Source: Verrucomicrobiota bacterium
Lineage (GTDB): Bacteria > Verrucomicrobiota > Verrucomicrobiia > Chthoniobacterales > Terrimicrobiaceae
DNA length: 64,000 nt
Direction of reading: 5' to 3'
Assembly: GCA_017305195.1 (NCBI GenBank)
Contig: JAFKMU010000038.1
Span: 1 to 64,000 of the forward strand
The notes under the pieces are model-generated. The model made no database searches, was not told the DNA's origin, and saw only the letters and a list, made by a program, of their open reading frames with translations. Below, one piece after another: positions 1-7,781 of the stretch. Made by a program: the position numbers and the translations under genes. Numbering within the stretch: position 1 is the first letter of the stretch; each line of letters starts with the position of its first letter.

Positions 1-84
1 AATCACTTCCCCGATGCTTTGCCCTCGGTCGGCCTGCCGCAAAATGCGAATTTTATCCTCGGTACTGTATCTCTTTCCCTTCAT
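1..84 (-). CDS. IS3-family transposase OrfA, N-terminal fragment cut by the window edge
   Basis: An ATG at 84 opens a frame that stays open leftward to base 1. It encodes 28 residues beginning MKGKRYSTEDKIRILRQADR, the classic start of the small OrfA (helix-turn-helix, HTH_Tnp_1 type) of IS3-family elements. OrfA binds the element ends and is usually fused to OrfB by a -1 frameshift to make the active transposase. A purine-rich AGAAGAA precedes the start. The rest lies outside the window, so intactness cannot be judged. It is too short for an automated ORF call but is recognisable by sequence. Confidence 0.7.
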   Translation of the reverse strand, partial: MKGKRYSTEDKIRILRQADRGQSIGEVI

Positions 85-421
85 TTCTTCTGGTTCCTTT
101 TGGTCCCAGACTAACTCATCCCCTGGCGCGAAAAAGTCGAGTCACGTCAGGCCCGGTCGGCCGGTAGAGAACGGATACATTAAGAGCTTCAATGGCAAAC
201 TGCGAGACGAGTGCTTGAACCTGCATCTGTTCTTCTCGCTGGCGGATGCCGAAGAGAAGCTTGCGCAATGGCGAAGGGAATACAATCATGAAAGACCGCA
301 CAGCGCCCTTGCTGGACAGCCTCCGGCAGTCCTACGCTCGAGCGCTGTGTCAGAACACAAACCGGACGACCGCTCTGACCGACTCTTGAGCTTTTGCGGT
401 CCAGTTTGCGGGGTGAGGTCA
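1..421. mobile_element. Two broken IS3-family insertion sequences, head to tail in opposite orientation
   Basis: Two transposase fragments of IS3 type lie back to back. The start of an OrfA reads leftward off the window, and the end of an OrfB reads rightward. A terminus-like sequence beginning TGAGTTAGTC reads leftward from 118. A second one, TGACCTCACC, reads leftward from 421 and would be the right end of the OrfB copy. Both start with TGA and share a CTGG..ACC core, so the copies may be related. The simplest reading is that one element inserted into, or recombined with, the other. Exact ends and target duplications cannot be fixed from this side alone. Confidence 0.6.
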
Positions 422-499
422 AACCTCTCGAAAACTCAACCTAGCTCTGGTTCAACTTTCGGGAGCACGTCAAAAGTTTCTACCTTAGGTCCTCAATAA
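119..499 (+). pseudogene. IS3-family transposase OrfB, 5'-truncated C-terminal remnant
   Basis: The frame from about 119 carries the C-terminal end of an rve/DDE integrase core: a GRPVENGYIKSFNGKLRDEC segment, then AEEKLAQWRREYNHERPHSA with the last catalytic Glu region and the NxxRPH motif of IS3 OrfB. The DDE residues that should lie upstream are missing, because the frame runs into the OrfA fragment on the opposite strand. An in-frame ATG at 14 lies antisense to OrfA and is not a believable start. The family similarity fades after about 355; the rest to the stop at 499 is read-through, and its end overlaps the end of the next gene. Non-functional on this evidence. Confidence 0.7.
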
Positions 500-2480
500 A
501 TTTACTCCTAATAACGTGGAATTCACCGGGGGAAATTCCGTTATATGGCATCTTGCTTCGATTTACCCAAACCTCAATTCCACCTGAATACTGAGTGCAT
601 GATACGAGCTTCGCAGGCTCACTACGACTCAAAATCTCCCGCTGACCGAGCAAAACAGCCAGTCCATCGTTCCCAAAATAGAGATTGTAGATGCGGAGCA
701 TCGTTTGCGCGACGCTTGAAAACGCCGGGATCCCAAATGATTCCGATGGATGCGCACAGACCTCCCAGACTGGAGTGAGCCCAAGATCAAGCCAATACAA
801 CGGATCGTCATCATGCTCTCCAACAGACTCCCCGCAGTTGATACTGCCGTGAACTGCCGTCTGCAGCAAAGGCACCGTCCGGTCGAGAAAGAACCGGCCC
901 ATGGGGGAAGCCCGATGCCAGGGAGATGGATCGGTATAGCTATGGAAGAATCCATCAACATCGGCGAAATACGGCCCAAACGGCATCTCGGTGGAAACGC
1001 TGCCCATGGTCTCTCGAGCGATCCGAAACATCTTCGACACCTGCCGGGTGAAATCCTGCCGCAGTTCAAGCGGATGCGTGTGCGAATGGCATGTCATGAA
1101 GCTCCCGATGGCGTCAATATGATGATGCCCATAAACGCCAAGCGCGCTCAGGTGAGAGATATCTCGTCTGGTATGTTTTTCGACAAATACAGAGGGGCAT
1201 ATCTTGTGCACCTGCCCTCCGCTCCAGATGATTCCCTGCCAGGCTTCTCCAGTTCGATGACGGATGACATCGCCGAGGTCAAACTCCGGCGAGCAGGCGT
1301 AGCCTTCGCCATAGGAATCATGCACGCCTAGCATGATGTCCCGGTCACGACACCACTCCAGCACCATTCGAAAGCCCTCTTCTCCGCCAAGGTGCAGATC
1401 CACCGGAAATCGTGTCGGCGGCATGCCATCGTGTCCGTCGCGTCCCCAGCCGACAAGCATGACAGCAAGTCGCGACATTCCCATGGCGAGGCATTCTTCC
1501 AAAATCTGCTTCACTTCATCGAAGGTGCATGTGGCGTGATATCTGCCCCGCCCATCGGCCTGAGGATCCTTGTAGGCCATGAATATCTTCAAAAAGAAGC
1601 GATCCCGATAGTCGGCCACAACCGGACGCTCGGTCTCCTTTTCAGCCCAGGTCTGGAGGCCCCGCTCGGATCTCAGAAACTCCCTGTATGCGCGCCCACA
1701 GGCCACGTATCCTTCACCGCTGGCATCGTTTGGAGAGGTGAAGAAGTACCGAACTTCCCGCCGCCCCGGCAAAAGCGCATCCTGCTGCTCCCAACGATAG
1801 ATCAGATTAGGATGTACGCTATTAGCCTGATCGTTCTCCCAATGAAGTCGGCAAATCAGTTCGGCGTCATAATCGCCTGCTGCCACCAGACCGCAAAGGG
1901 TTCCGTGGTTCCGGGTGATGCCAAAGACAGGCATGTCACAGACATTCTCCCACTGGTCGTTGCTGCTATATATGGTCTGCCGCACCTCCCGCGGGTAGGT
2001 CTTGTTGTAAAAGGTCTGACATCCCGACCAGTTTGGCAAAGTCAGGTAGCCCGGCTCTCCCGTACGGGCGGCACCAAACTGCGGAAGGATCTCGACCGCG
2101 AGCACCCGATACAGATCAGGCAGCCTTTCTTCAATGGCGTCCGAGTTCAATCGCACAGAAAATCCTGCGTCCAGAAGGGCGATATCTACAGCCATTCGAA
2201 TGCCGATGGACGGAAACTCGCCGATCACCTCCAACCCGTTTGAGCGACTCTCCACACGCAGCTCCCCTCTGGCTCCGAGCGACGGAGTGCCAGCCGTCCC
2301 AAAGGCAAAACCCGTATCTGAGGGCAATGCCACGGTTTGCTTCCGCGGATGCTGTCGATCGTAATAATGGAGGATCATCAAAGGACCGGTTCCCTGCCAG
2401 AAGTGAGCTCGATCCAGCAAGACTCCGATCTCTCCGGAGTCCTTCAGGTTGAGGGCGATTCGTGAATTCGCGATTTTCAT
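480..2480 (-). CDS. Putative TIM-barrel glycoside hydrolase (DUF5696/DUF6259-like)
   Basis: A 666-residue protein without a signal peptide, last gene of a four-gene leftward operon and five bases after the esterase gene. Residues 1-290 look like a beta-sandwich. From about 295 a TIM-barrel-like region begins: the VMLVGWGRDGHDG strand near 340, GVHDSYGEGY near 385, HHHIDAIGS near 452 and VSTEMPFG near 495 are strand-end acids typical of retaining glycosidases in the GH101/DUF5696/DUF6259 sphere. The substrate is unknown. A cytoplasmic or unusually exported location is inferred from the absent signal peptide. The family name is a best guess; the glycosidase-like fold is the firmer part. The 3' end touches the IS remnant but the frame closes normally. 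Confidence 0.6.
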   Translation of the reverse strand: MKIANSRIALNLKDSGEIGVLLDRAHFWQGTGPLMILHYYDRQHPRKQTVALPSDTGFAFGTAGTPSLGARGELRVESRSNGLEVIGEFPSIGIRMAVDIALLDAGFSVRLNSDAIEERLPDLYRVLAVEILPQFGAARTGEPGYLTLPNWSGCQTFYNKTYPREVRQTIYSSNDQWENVCDMPVFGITRNHGTLCGLVAAGDYDAELICRLHWENDQANSVHPNLIYRWEQQDALLPGRREVRYFFTSPNDASGEGYVACGRAYREFLRSERGLQTWAEKETERPVVADYRDRFFLKIFMAYKDPQADGRGRYHATCTFDEVKQILEECLAMGMSRLAVMLVGWGRDGHDGMPPTRFPVDLHLGGEEGFRMVLEWCRDRDIMLGVHDSYGEGYACSPEFDLGDVIRHRTGEAWQGIIWSGGQVHKICPSVFVEKHTRRDISHLSALGVYGHHHIDAIGSFMTCHSHTHPLELRQDFTRQVSKMFRIARETMGSVSTEMPFGPYFADVDGFFHSYTDPSPWHRASPMGRFFLDRTVPLLQTAVHGSINCGESVGEHDDDPLYWLDLGLTPVWEVCAHPSESFGIPAFSSVAQTMLRIYNLYFGNDGLAVLLGQREILSRSEPAKLVSCTQYSGGIEVWVNRSKMPYNGISPGEFHVIRSKFIEDLR

Positions 2481-2485
2481 CAGTC

Positions 2486-4573
2486 CTATTGGGGATATTT
2501 GCCGCCCTCGGTGACTGCAGGAAAATCATCGGTGCGGAAGGGTGCGGCGGGAAGCCCTGCCCCGTTGAAGAGATTACAGGTTGGAAATTCCGCCCAGGCA
2601 TAGCGCACCGCCACGGGCTCTGAAACAAGAGGAGACGACACCGCCACGGTATCTCCATCGATCCGGGCATCCGCCCAGACCCACTTGCGGTCCGGCCCGC
2701 AGAGAGCAAAGCCTTGCAACTCGCTCCCAGGAGATGGCAGGATCAGCGGTTTTGTCTGACCGGTTCTGGTGGCGACCGGATATGTCTCGCCCATGACCTT
2801 GGGTACGAGCCCTCCATCTGCATGCGAAAACCTGATACGAATCGCATTCCCCTCCCTTGTGTGCGAATCATACTCCGGCCCGGAGAAGGAAATATTCCTG
2901 CCGTAGACGTCATGCAATGCCGCCAGCGCAAGACGTCGACCCGCCTCGCTTTTATCACGGTAGTGGACATCGACCTCTCCTTGATCGATCAGGACAGCCA
3001 TGCTGACATGCGGCAAGGCTCGAGCGACGGCTTGAGCCTCACGGAGCTCCGCCACACCGCTCTCACCCGGAGAGGATTTCTTCTCCTGAAAAGAAGCCAG
3101 CTGGCACAGCACCACCGGCAGTGAGCCGATCCCCCACCTCCTGCGCCAGTCCTGAATCAACAAAGGTAGCGCTCTCCGGTATTGCCAGGCCCGCGAGACG
3201 TTGCTTTCCCCCTGGTACCAGATAACCCCCTTTATCCCGTATGGAATGAGCGGATTGATTGCCCCGTTGAACAAGGTTGAAGCCACCAGCTGCGGCTCAG
3301 GCACGAGAGCTGGCATCTGCGGTATGGAGATGTGCTCGCTCTCGGTGAGAGGCGTCAATTCAGCCTCCGCCCTGGCTTGCCATACTCCGGCCAGAGGCCG
3401 GATCGTGGAGAGGCGCAATTGATTGACCGACCCCATAATGCCCAGGGGACCGACTGGACCATGGAGGCGTACGGCCAAGACGTTGCGCCCCTCCTTGAGC
3501 AGACGCTCGGGGACATTATAGGTGCGGGCCATACCGGGCCCCCGCAAATCCTCAAGGCGCATCTCGCCGATTTTCTCCCCGTTCCAGTACACCTGCTCCA
3601 GATGTGTCGGGATACCGAGATAGAGAGGCCATTTTTTATCCGTCCAGGCCTTTTCGATTTCGATCTCCTTGCGCACCCAGACCGCGCCGCCATCGCGACC
3701 GATGTCCAGCACCCCTGGAAGGGAAACAGCCTGCCACCCATCCATCGGGATGTCTGGAGCGGCAAACTCCTCCGATTTTGCTCGTGGCATGTCGCCCCTG
3801 TGCGTCGATTCAACCCACCTGGACCATTGAGTATCAAACGTCTTTTTGCGCTCAGGATAGCCAACCAGGCTGTCATACGCCGATCGAGCTTCGTTCCCGA
3901 TTTCGGCATCCGCCATCAGACCCTCCATGCTAATCCACGACTCAATTGGCGTTCCGCCATAGGAAACGTGGATGAGTCCGACTGGCTCCTCCAGTTCTCG
4001 CTGGAGGGATTTGCCAAAATAGTAGGCGACGGCGCTAAACGTGCCCGATGTCTTTAGGCCTGAGGACCTCCACTCCCCGCCCACGCGCTCCTCAGGATTT
4101 ACTGACGGGCGCTTGTCCACCCGGAACTCCCGCAGTCGCTCGTTCGCAGACGCCGCGATCTCGGTATCGTCGTCCAGGCCTCCTTTGAGAAGAAACCCCA
4201 TATTGGATTGCCCCGCGCACAGCCACACCTGCCCGATCAGGACATCCTGAAGAAGGATGCGGTTCTTTCCAGTCACAGTCAGCGTGCAGGGCCCCCTTTC
4301 CGCCAGTTGCAGGTTCAGCACCACCATCCACTTTCCCTGGGCGTCCGCGGCGACCTTCCGACTTAGTCCGGCTATCTCAACGCACACCGTCTCGCCCGGC
4401 TCCGCCCAGCCCCACACGGGGACCCTCTCCCCGCGCTGCAATATCATGTGATTCGAAAAAAGGGCGGGTAATGTCACGTCGGCATGGGCATGTAAAAAAG
4501 CCAGACACCCCAGACTGCAACATAGCAGCCGGACCCATGAATAAGCCCTAATAGAACAAAATCGTTTACTCAT
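2486..4573 (-). CDS. Sialate O-acetylesterase family protein (SASA, SGNH-type)
   Basis: A 695-residue exported esterase. The N-terminus has a basic start and a hydrophobic stretch ending near residue 31 (AHA), a signal peptide. Block I GQSNM lies at 121, WYQGESN near 455, and the Asp/His block VDVHYRDKSEAGRR near 535, matching the catalytic arrangement of SASA-domain acetylesterases. A GBD-like beta-sandwich is inserted near 270-400, as is common in bacterial members. Such enzymes remove acetyl groups from sialic acid or, in plant-polymer loci, from xylan or pectin side chains; the local context (GH42-like, FAD oxidoreductase) favours a plant or algal glycan. The ATG overlaps the end of the upstream gene by 8 bases, so translation is probably coupled. 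Confidence 0.85.
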   Translation of the reverse strand: MSKRFCSIRAYSWVRLLCCSLGCLAFLHAHADVTLPALFSNHMILQRGERVPVWGWAEPGETVCVEIAGLSRKVAADAQGKWMVVLNLQLAERGPCTLTVTGKNRILLQDVLIGQVWLCAGQSNMGFLLKGGLDDDTEIAASANERLREFRVDKRPSVNPEERVGGEWRSSGLKTSGTFSAVAYYFGKSLQRELEEPVGLIHVSYGGTPIESWISMEGLMADAEIGNEARSAYDSLVGYPERKKTFDTQWSRWVESTHRGDMPRAKSEEFAAPDIPMDGWQAVSLPGVLDIGRDGGAVWVRKEIEIEKAWTDKKWPLYLGIPTHLEQVYWNGEKIGEMRLEDLRGPGMARTYNVPERLLKEGRNVLAVRLHGPVGPLGIMGSVNQLRLSTIRPLAGVWQARAEAELTPLTESEHISIPQMPALVPEPQLVASTLFNGAINPLIPYGIKGVIWYQGESNVSRAWQYRRALPLLIQDWRRRWGIGSLPVVLCQLASFQEKKSSPGESGVAELREAQAVARALPHVSMAVLIDQGEVDVHYRDKSEAGRRLALAALHDVYGRNISFSGPEYDSHTREGNAIRIRFSHADGGLVPKVMGETYPVATRTGQTKPLILPSPGSELQGFALCGPDRKWVWADARIDGDTVAVSSPLVSEPVAVRYAWAEFPTCNLFNGAGLPAAPFRTDDFPAVTEGGKYPQ

Positions 4574-7500
4574 TATTTTCCAGCAAAGAGATCTCGAAGA
4601 AACCCGCCGTCTTTGCCTTCAGCGGCAATTCCATCGCCGTCTCAGCGTCTTGGAGATGCACAGGCAACGCTTCACCGGCGTTCAGGATATCTTTCAGGGA
4701 AAATGCTCTGCCGCCCAATGGGGACGCCCACGCCGAGAGATGCACGACATCCTCGGATCCCCCATTGAAAACATAGAGATAGAACCTTCCATCCTGGCCA
4801 TCGTGCAGCGTCGTCGTCACGTTCCTCTGTCGGGACCCGAAGAATCTCCTGCCTCCCCGTTCCTCAAGCGCCTTGAGAAACTGATCCGAACCGAGGAAGG
4901 TTCGCATGGCCACTTCATCGCGGCAAATCCAAGCCCAGCCCTTGCCGACGCTGACCCTGGCAGGAACCTCATCCGTTGGTTCTTTTCCAGCGAGACCCAG
5001 AGCGCGCAGCAATCCCTCCCGCTTACCAAGATGAGCCAGGTCGATATTGGCCGATTCCGGAGTCATCACAACAGTGCCGCCATCCCTCACATAGTCTGCA
5101 ACACGGCGAAGCAACTCCTCCGGGACAACGGGTGTGACCTCAGGCGGGAGAACCAGCACCGGAAACTTCGCCAGACCAACCTCGTCAAAGGTATCATCCG
5201 CGCCAAACGACTCGATGCCACGGTTCAACAGCACGTCACGATACTCTTTCTCCATAACATCGGTGAAGGCTAGTGAGTACATGCCGCGCAACCCCAAGGT
5301 CATACCTTCCCACGAGAAGACGATTCCCACAGGTGCCTGAGGCATGCGCAGCCGGGGGACGGATTGAAAAACTCTGTTCCACGCGCCCAGTCGTACCGCA
5401 GCCTGTTGCTGCGCCGAGCTGCCGTCTCTGGGATCCTGCATCATGGGCCAGTTGGAAAACATCCGGGGGCCATGGCCGGTGGAACCCTCCAAAGCGGTAC
5501 CCGCATGGTCATCCGCATGACGGGCGGATGGCATCGCATAGGCATTCGGCTCTGGCATGAGGTTGAGTCCATACCCAGTTGGATAGAGCCGTGCATATCC
5601 AATCTCTCCGACAGGATGAGAACCGCCCGCCGCGAGAGCGGCATTCTTCCGCTCAAACCCCAAAAGGGTTTCACGAGAGGGAGGACCTGTCAGCGCGTTT
5701 ATACTGTAAAAATACAGTCGCTGGCCGGGAGCATTCGCATGCAACCCGTCCAGGACACGAGAAACAGTCCGGTTGTAATACTCCGTCTTGTAGTCGACCC
5801 AGTCCCGCCATGGTGTCGAAAGATTCAGGTCGGCCGCGTCGGCATAAGGCGTGGGCGGACGAATTTGCTCCCAGCTTGTGATGTCTTCTCCATAGGCCTC
5901 GGCAACTTCGCCCAACCCGTCATAGCGCGCCTGCAAGAACCCACGATATCCACGCTCGGCACTGGGACTATAGTCCGTAAATTGATAACGAAAGGGTCTG
6001 TCAATCCAGAATGACTCGCGAATGTTCTGGGGAACCTTGAATCCCGTCACCGCCTTGCTCCCCGCATATCGTGCAGCGACGGTCTTCTGGAAGTTTGTGT
6101 AAGCTTGCACCCATCGTTCATCGCAGGGAGAGAATGACGGGCCAGACGCCAGCAGGCCGGATACAGTTCCGTCCTGTTGGCAGATGTAATCGGCATCCAC
6201 CCACCCTGGGATCGTATAGCGAGGGAATTCGCTCCGCAGGCGTAACATGACAGCAAATCCCATCCGCGCCGCCAGCTCGAGATGGCGATCCATCTCGGCA
6301 AATGTGAAGCACCCGGGGAGAGGCTCAACATCAGCCCACTCCACGGCATACTCGATGCCACGGATTCCCATATGCTGAAACGCGTCCAGCGCCCTGGCGT
6401 AACGGGCATCATCTCGAAATTTTGCCCCCATCGCCGTAACACCGAGGTAGATTCCGGGTTCAGGCGAGACTCGTTCAGCAGGGATCGCCCGCTGCTCCGG
6501 CCCGGTGCCTTTAAATCCAATGATTCTGGTCGTCGCATCTATGACCTTTCCGCCCTGAGAGATCGCTACCTCGAGCGAAAACACATTGTCATCCTCCGGT
6601 ATATCGAGAAGCACGCTCGTTGTGAAATCCTCTCCGCCATCGCGGTGAACAGGAATGACTCCCTCGGCGATCGGGCGTCTGTCATAGTGACGAAACTTCC
6701 ACGTGAGATCATAACTTTTCTCCCCGGAGGCAAGCCCTCGCAAGGACACCAAAATCGGAAGGTCCAATTTGTCGACGCAGTCATAAACCCCCGACGGAAC
6801 CTTCGGATCGATAACGATCCGGTCATATTCGGAAGGCCATGCTGCGACCGCCGATTCATTTTCTGGTCCACGGAAAATGAGAAACCAGCTATTTCGTTCC
6901 CGATATTCGCCGATCGGTTTGCCAGCCTCAAGCCGCCAAACCCGGCTCTTTAGCCGGTAGGTTCCCGGAGACAACAACGGCAGCTCCACGGCCTGAAAGC
7001 TGGGAATATCCGAGGAATCGATCGAGAAGTCCCCGACCTTGGTCGCCACGGGCGCGCCATCTGCCGCGCGAGTTAGTGCAGCGTATATTCGATAGGAGCC
7101 GTTGCTTTCCGCATAGTCGGATGCGACGAGGAAAGGACTTGCAATCCCGGTTTCCTCAACCGTGAGGCATCGTCCATCGGCCTGCCAGTATCCACGAGAC
7201 AGCCGGCGATCAAGCGTGGTGTATATGGGATTCCTGACTTCCAGTATCTGAAACTTGTTGCCCGTGGTCGTGAAATCGATCCCCACGAGAGATACTGGAA
7301 AAACCGGCAACGCCGCTCCGCCGCTCGGAATCTTGCCAACGAATCGTCCGACAGATGATGGCAATGCATCAAGATCCCTCGCATTGAGGGGATAGGACTC
7401 GATCTGCGTCCAGCTTTCGGAGGGTATCTTGAGTGAACTCCAAATATCCTGTGATGTATTGATAACGAACAACGCTCCCCGGGCATCCCGCAGACGAAAC

Positions 7501-7781
7501 TGGACCGATACGGAATCCCCAGGTTTCCCGGTTTTTGCGTATAGCCAAAAGCAAATCCTCCCCGAGTCACCAGCCAAGGGCAGCGGTTTCATGCATTCCA
7601 GAGCGACCTTCTTGGTGTCCGTGAGAGCTTCCACCCGTAATCCATGGTCCATCGATACCAGGCGAAGCCGGGAACTGCTCGACCTCCATCCGCTCGCCTC
7701 TTCAAGAGGCGTAAGCGGAGAAATCACGGAGCTCCCCCAGGCAATGAGCGGGAAAGTGGCAAGGACGGATATGAGCTTCAT
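4566..7781 (-). CDS. GH42-like beta-galactosidase-type glycoside hydrolase, secreted
   Basis: A 1071-residue protein with a short signal peptide (ISVLATFPLIAWGSS). The N-terminal half is beta-rich, possibly sugar-binding. Near residue 460 a clan-A barrel starts (RGIEYAVEWADVEPLPGCF). It continues through GFKVPQNIRES, a possible acid/base site, and FLQARYDGLGEVAEAYGED, which mirrors the W-WG-FWS segment that follows the acid/base in GH42. The later AGLxxLPVLVLPP / GGTVVMTPESAN stretch resembles the GH42 flavodoxin-like trimerisation domain. The canonical N-E dipeptide is not clear, so activity needs proof. Second in the operon: it starts directly next to the FAD oxidoreductase stop and overlaps the esterase start. 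Confidence 0.65.
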   Translation of the reverse strand: MKLISVLATFPLIAWGSSVISPLTPLEEASGWRSSSSRLRLVSMDHGLRVEALTDTKKVALECMKPLPLAGDSGRICFWLYAKTGKPGDSVSVQFRLRDARGALFVINTSQDIWSSLKIPSESWTQIESYPLNARDLDALPSSVGRFVGKIPSGGAALPVFPVSLVGIDFTTTGNKFQILEVRNPIYTTLDRRLSRGYWQADGRCLTVEETGIASPFLVASDYAESNGSYRIYAALTRAADGAPVATKVGDFSIDSSDIPSFQAVELPLLSPGTYRLKSRVWRLEAGKPIGEYRERNSWFLIFRGPENESAVAAWPSEYDRIVIDPKVPSGVYDCVDKLDLPILVSLRGLASGEKSYDLTWKFRHYDRRPIAEGVIPVHRDGGEDFTTSVLLDIPEDDNVFSLEVAISQGGKVIDATTRIIGFKGTGPEQRAIPAERVSPEPGIYLGVTAMGAKFRDDARYARALDAFQHMGIRGIEYAVEWADVEPLPGCFTFAEMDRHLELAARMGFAVMLRLRSEFPRYTIPGWVDADYICQQDGTVSGLLASGPSFSPCDERWVQAYTNFQKTVAARYAGSKAVTGFKVPQNIRESFWIDRPFRYQFTDYSPSAERGYRGFLQARYDGLGEVAEAYGEDITSWEQIRPPTPYADAADLNLSTPWRDWVDYKTEYYNRTVSRVLDGLHANAPGQRLYFYSINALTGPPSRETLLGFERKNAALAAGGSHPVGEIGYARLYPTGYGLNLMPEPNAYAMPSARHADDHAGTALEGSTGHGPRMFSNWPMMQDPRDGSSAQQQAAVRLGAWNRVFQSVPRLRMPQAPVGIVFSWEGMTLGLRGMYSLAFTDVMEKEYRDVLLNRGIESFGADDTFDEVGLAKFPVLVLPPEVTPVVPEELLRRVADYVRDGGTVVMTPESANIDLAHLGKREGLLRALGLAGKEPTDEVPARVSVGKGWAWICRDEVAMRTFLGSDQFLKALEERGGRRFFGSRQRNVTTTLHDGQDGRFYLYVFNGGSEDVVHLSAWASPLGGRAFSLKDILNAGEALPVHLQDAETAMELPLKAKTAGFFEISLLENNE

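Noticed and set aside
14-118. ATG at 14 as the start of the IS3 OrfB
   Set aside because: The first 35 codons lie antisense to the OrfA fragment and look nothing like a transposase; similarity starts only near 150.
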